From assembly GCA_013146195.2 (NCBI GenBank), contig CM028377.1, forward strand, positions 165,147,824 through 165,211,823: 64,000 nt of DNA. Reading direction: 5' to 3'. Under the pieces are notes generated by a model, which did no database searches, was not told the origin of the DNA, and saw nothing but the letters and a program-made list of their open reading frames with translations. Within the stretch, counting starts at the first letter, position 1; each line of letters opens with the position of its first letter. This DNA comes from Codonopsis lanceolata (taxonomy: Eukaryota; Streptophyta; Magnoliopsida; Asterales; Campanulaceae). A program made the position numbers and the translations under genes. Positions 62,893 to 64,000 of the stretch are shown here, in pieces.

Positions 62893-64000
62893 GCCTCCAC
62901 CATGGGCTTCCCTACAAGCAATCTCTCATGGAACAAGCGGGTATGCAAAGTTTGCTCACGAAATAGAAAATCATCTACCCGATAAAACTTCCCACATGCA
63001 ATCGTTTCACAACCCACATAATCTTTACTAAAATCAGCATCATCATGGTATAATTGCTTAATGTGCTCGAATCCTAAAATCCTTGCATCTAAATTGGACA
63101 GCAACACATACCTCCGAGAAAGGGCATCGGCTACCACATTCTCCTTACCTTGTTTGTACCGATGACATAGGAAATGTTTCAATGAACTCAACCCAACGGG
63201 CATGTCGACGGTTCAACTTTTGTTGACTCTTCAAGTGCTTCAATGATTCATGGTCCGTGCGAATGACGAACTCCTTGGGCCACAAATAGTGCTGCCACGT
63301 TTCCAAAGCCCGAACCAATGCATAGAGTTCCTTGTCGTAGGTGGGGTAGTTCAAAGTGGCTCCGCTCAACTTTTCGCTAAAATAGGCCAATGGACGCCTT
63401 CTTGCATGAGCACGGCTCCAATTCCGATTCCCGACGCATCACACTCTATCTCAAAGGTCTTTTTCAAAGCATGGGAGGACCAAGCATTGGTCAATCGCTC
63501 CTTCAAAGTCAAAATGCCTTCTCTTGAGCTTCCCCACTTGAATCACGTGTTTCTTAATGACTTGGTCAACGGCTGCAATGGAGCTGAAATCCTTCACAAA
63601 CCTCCTATAAAAACTAGCGAGGCCGTGGAAACTTCGCACTTCTCCCATTGTAGGGCTCTTCCATTCTTGAATCGTCGACTTCTCTCTTCATCCACCTGAT
63701 GCCCTCGTGAACTTACAACAAAACCAAGGAAAACAAGTCTATCCGTACTAAAAGTGCATTTATCAAGATTAGCATATAACTTTGCATCACGTAAGGCACC
63801 TAAAAAAGCATTTCAAGTGTACTACATGCTCATCCAAAGTTTTGCTAAAAATCAAAATGTCATCGAAATACACTACTACGAATTTTCCAATGAATTCCTC
63901 AAAACATGGTTCATTAAACGCATAAATACTCGGTGCATTAGTTAGCCCAAAAGGCATCACCAACCACTCATACAATCCATGTTTTGTTTTAAACGCCGTT
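62889..64000 (-). pseudogene. CRM-like RT (partial) and RNase H, reverse copy
   Basis: Minus-strand pieces are: RT palm 63975-63787 (YEWLVMPFGLTNAP, YFDDILIFSKTLDEHVVHLK), thumb 63648-63451 (VRSFHGLASFYRRFVKDFSS), RNase H 63390-63145 (MAYFSEKLSGATLNYPTYDK, IRTDHESLKHLKSQQKLNRR) and linker 63203-62889 (KENVVADALSRRYVLLSNLD). Frame changes at about 63700, 63440 and 63160 break it. It continues off the right edge. Confidence 0.8.

Larger units (their letters stand above)
61625..64000 (-). mobile_element. Reverse copy of CRM-like element (pol), continues beyond the window
   Basis: On the minus strand the sequence mirrors about 59290-61524: RT palm (63975-63787; YFDD at 63859-63870), RT thumb, RNase H, integrase and pol tail. 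Nucleotide identity to the plus-strand copy is very high by eye, differing mainly in single-base indels. The 5' part lies to the right of the window. The copy therefore faces the other tail-to-tail across the gap. Confidence 0.85.

Noticed and set aside
1..64000. A CRISPR array, operon, phage or bacterial defence system
   Set aside because: No spaced direct repeats with unique spacers, no Shine-Dalgarno-led gene runs, and all recognisable proteins are plant retroelement or LRR types.

Overview
This window is plant nuclear DNA, most likely from a dicot, and it consists almost entirely of nested, decaying transposable elements. I see no intact host gene, no tRNA or rRNA gene, no CRISPR array and no bacterial feature. 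The evidence is plant-specific retroelement lineages: Tat/Ogre Ty3-gypsy with two RNase H domains, Tekay-type chromoviruses, a CRM/Galadriel-like chromovirus, a SIRE/Maximus-type Ty1-copia with a large extra ORF, a plant LINE ending in RNase H, and fragments of an LRR receptor-like gene. Such nesting is typical of repeat-rich, probably methylated heterochromatin.

Layout. 1-10015 (minus): a Tat element (Tat-1; gag, protease, RT, two RNase H, integrase, 5' LTR) whose integrase is split by a 5'-truncated LINE (about 556-4047, plus). 10016-10445 (minus): LRR gene fragments split by a MITE-like remnant. About 10465-13575 (plus): a second Tat element (Tat-2; LTR, gag, protease), cut inside its protease by an Ogre-like element (Ogre-1, about 13576-19563, plus). 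Ogre-1 is in turn cut inside its second RNase H by a SIRE-like copia element (about 19564-28492, minus), which runs into a 100-N gap (28493-28592). 28593-32985 (minus): gag/protease and LTR of a Tekay element (Tekay-A). 32986-34080: an Athila-like LTR remnant and a fragment resembling the start of LINE ORF1. 34081-50539 (minus): a larger Tekay element (Tekay-B; both LTRs, PBS, PPT, gag to chromodomain). One LTR insertion lies in its 3' LTR (34711-39000) and one solo LTR in its pol (42199-45247). 50540-55072 (plus): a second Ogre fragment (Ogre-2) followed by an antisense ORF of plant-mobile-domain type. 55073-61524 (plus): a CRM/Galadriel-like element. A second 100-N gap (61525-61624) follows. 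61625-64000 holds a reversed copy of the same pol.

How the parts work together: each autonomous element once encoded Gag (particle), protease, RT/RNase H (cDNA synthesis from a tRNA primer) and integrase. Nearly every reading frame now carries nonsense codons, frameshifts or changed catalytic residues. The longest clean frame is the gag-protease of the CRM-like element (56904-58937). Family and lineage names come from motif recognition only; boundaries marked 'about' were read by eye.
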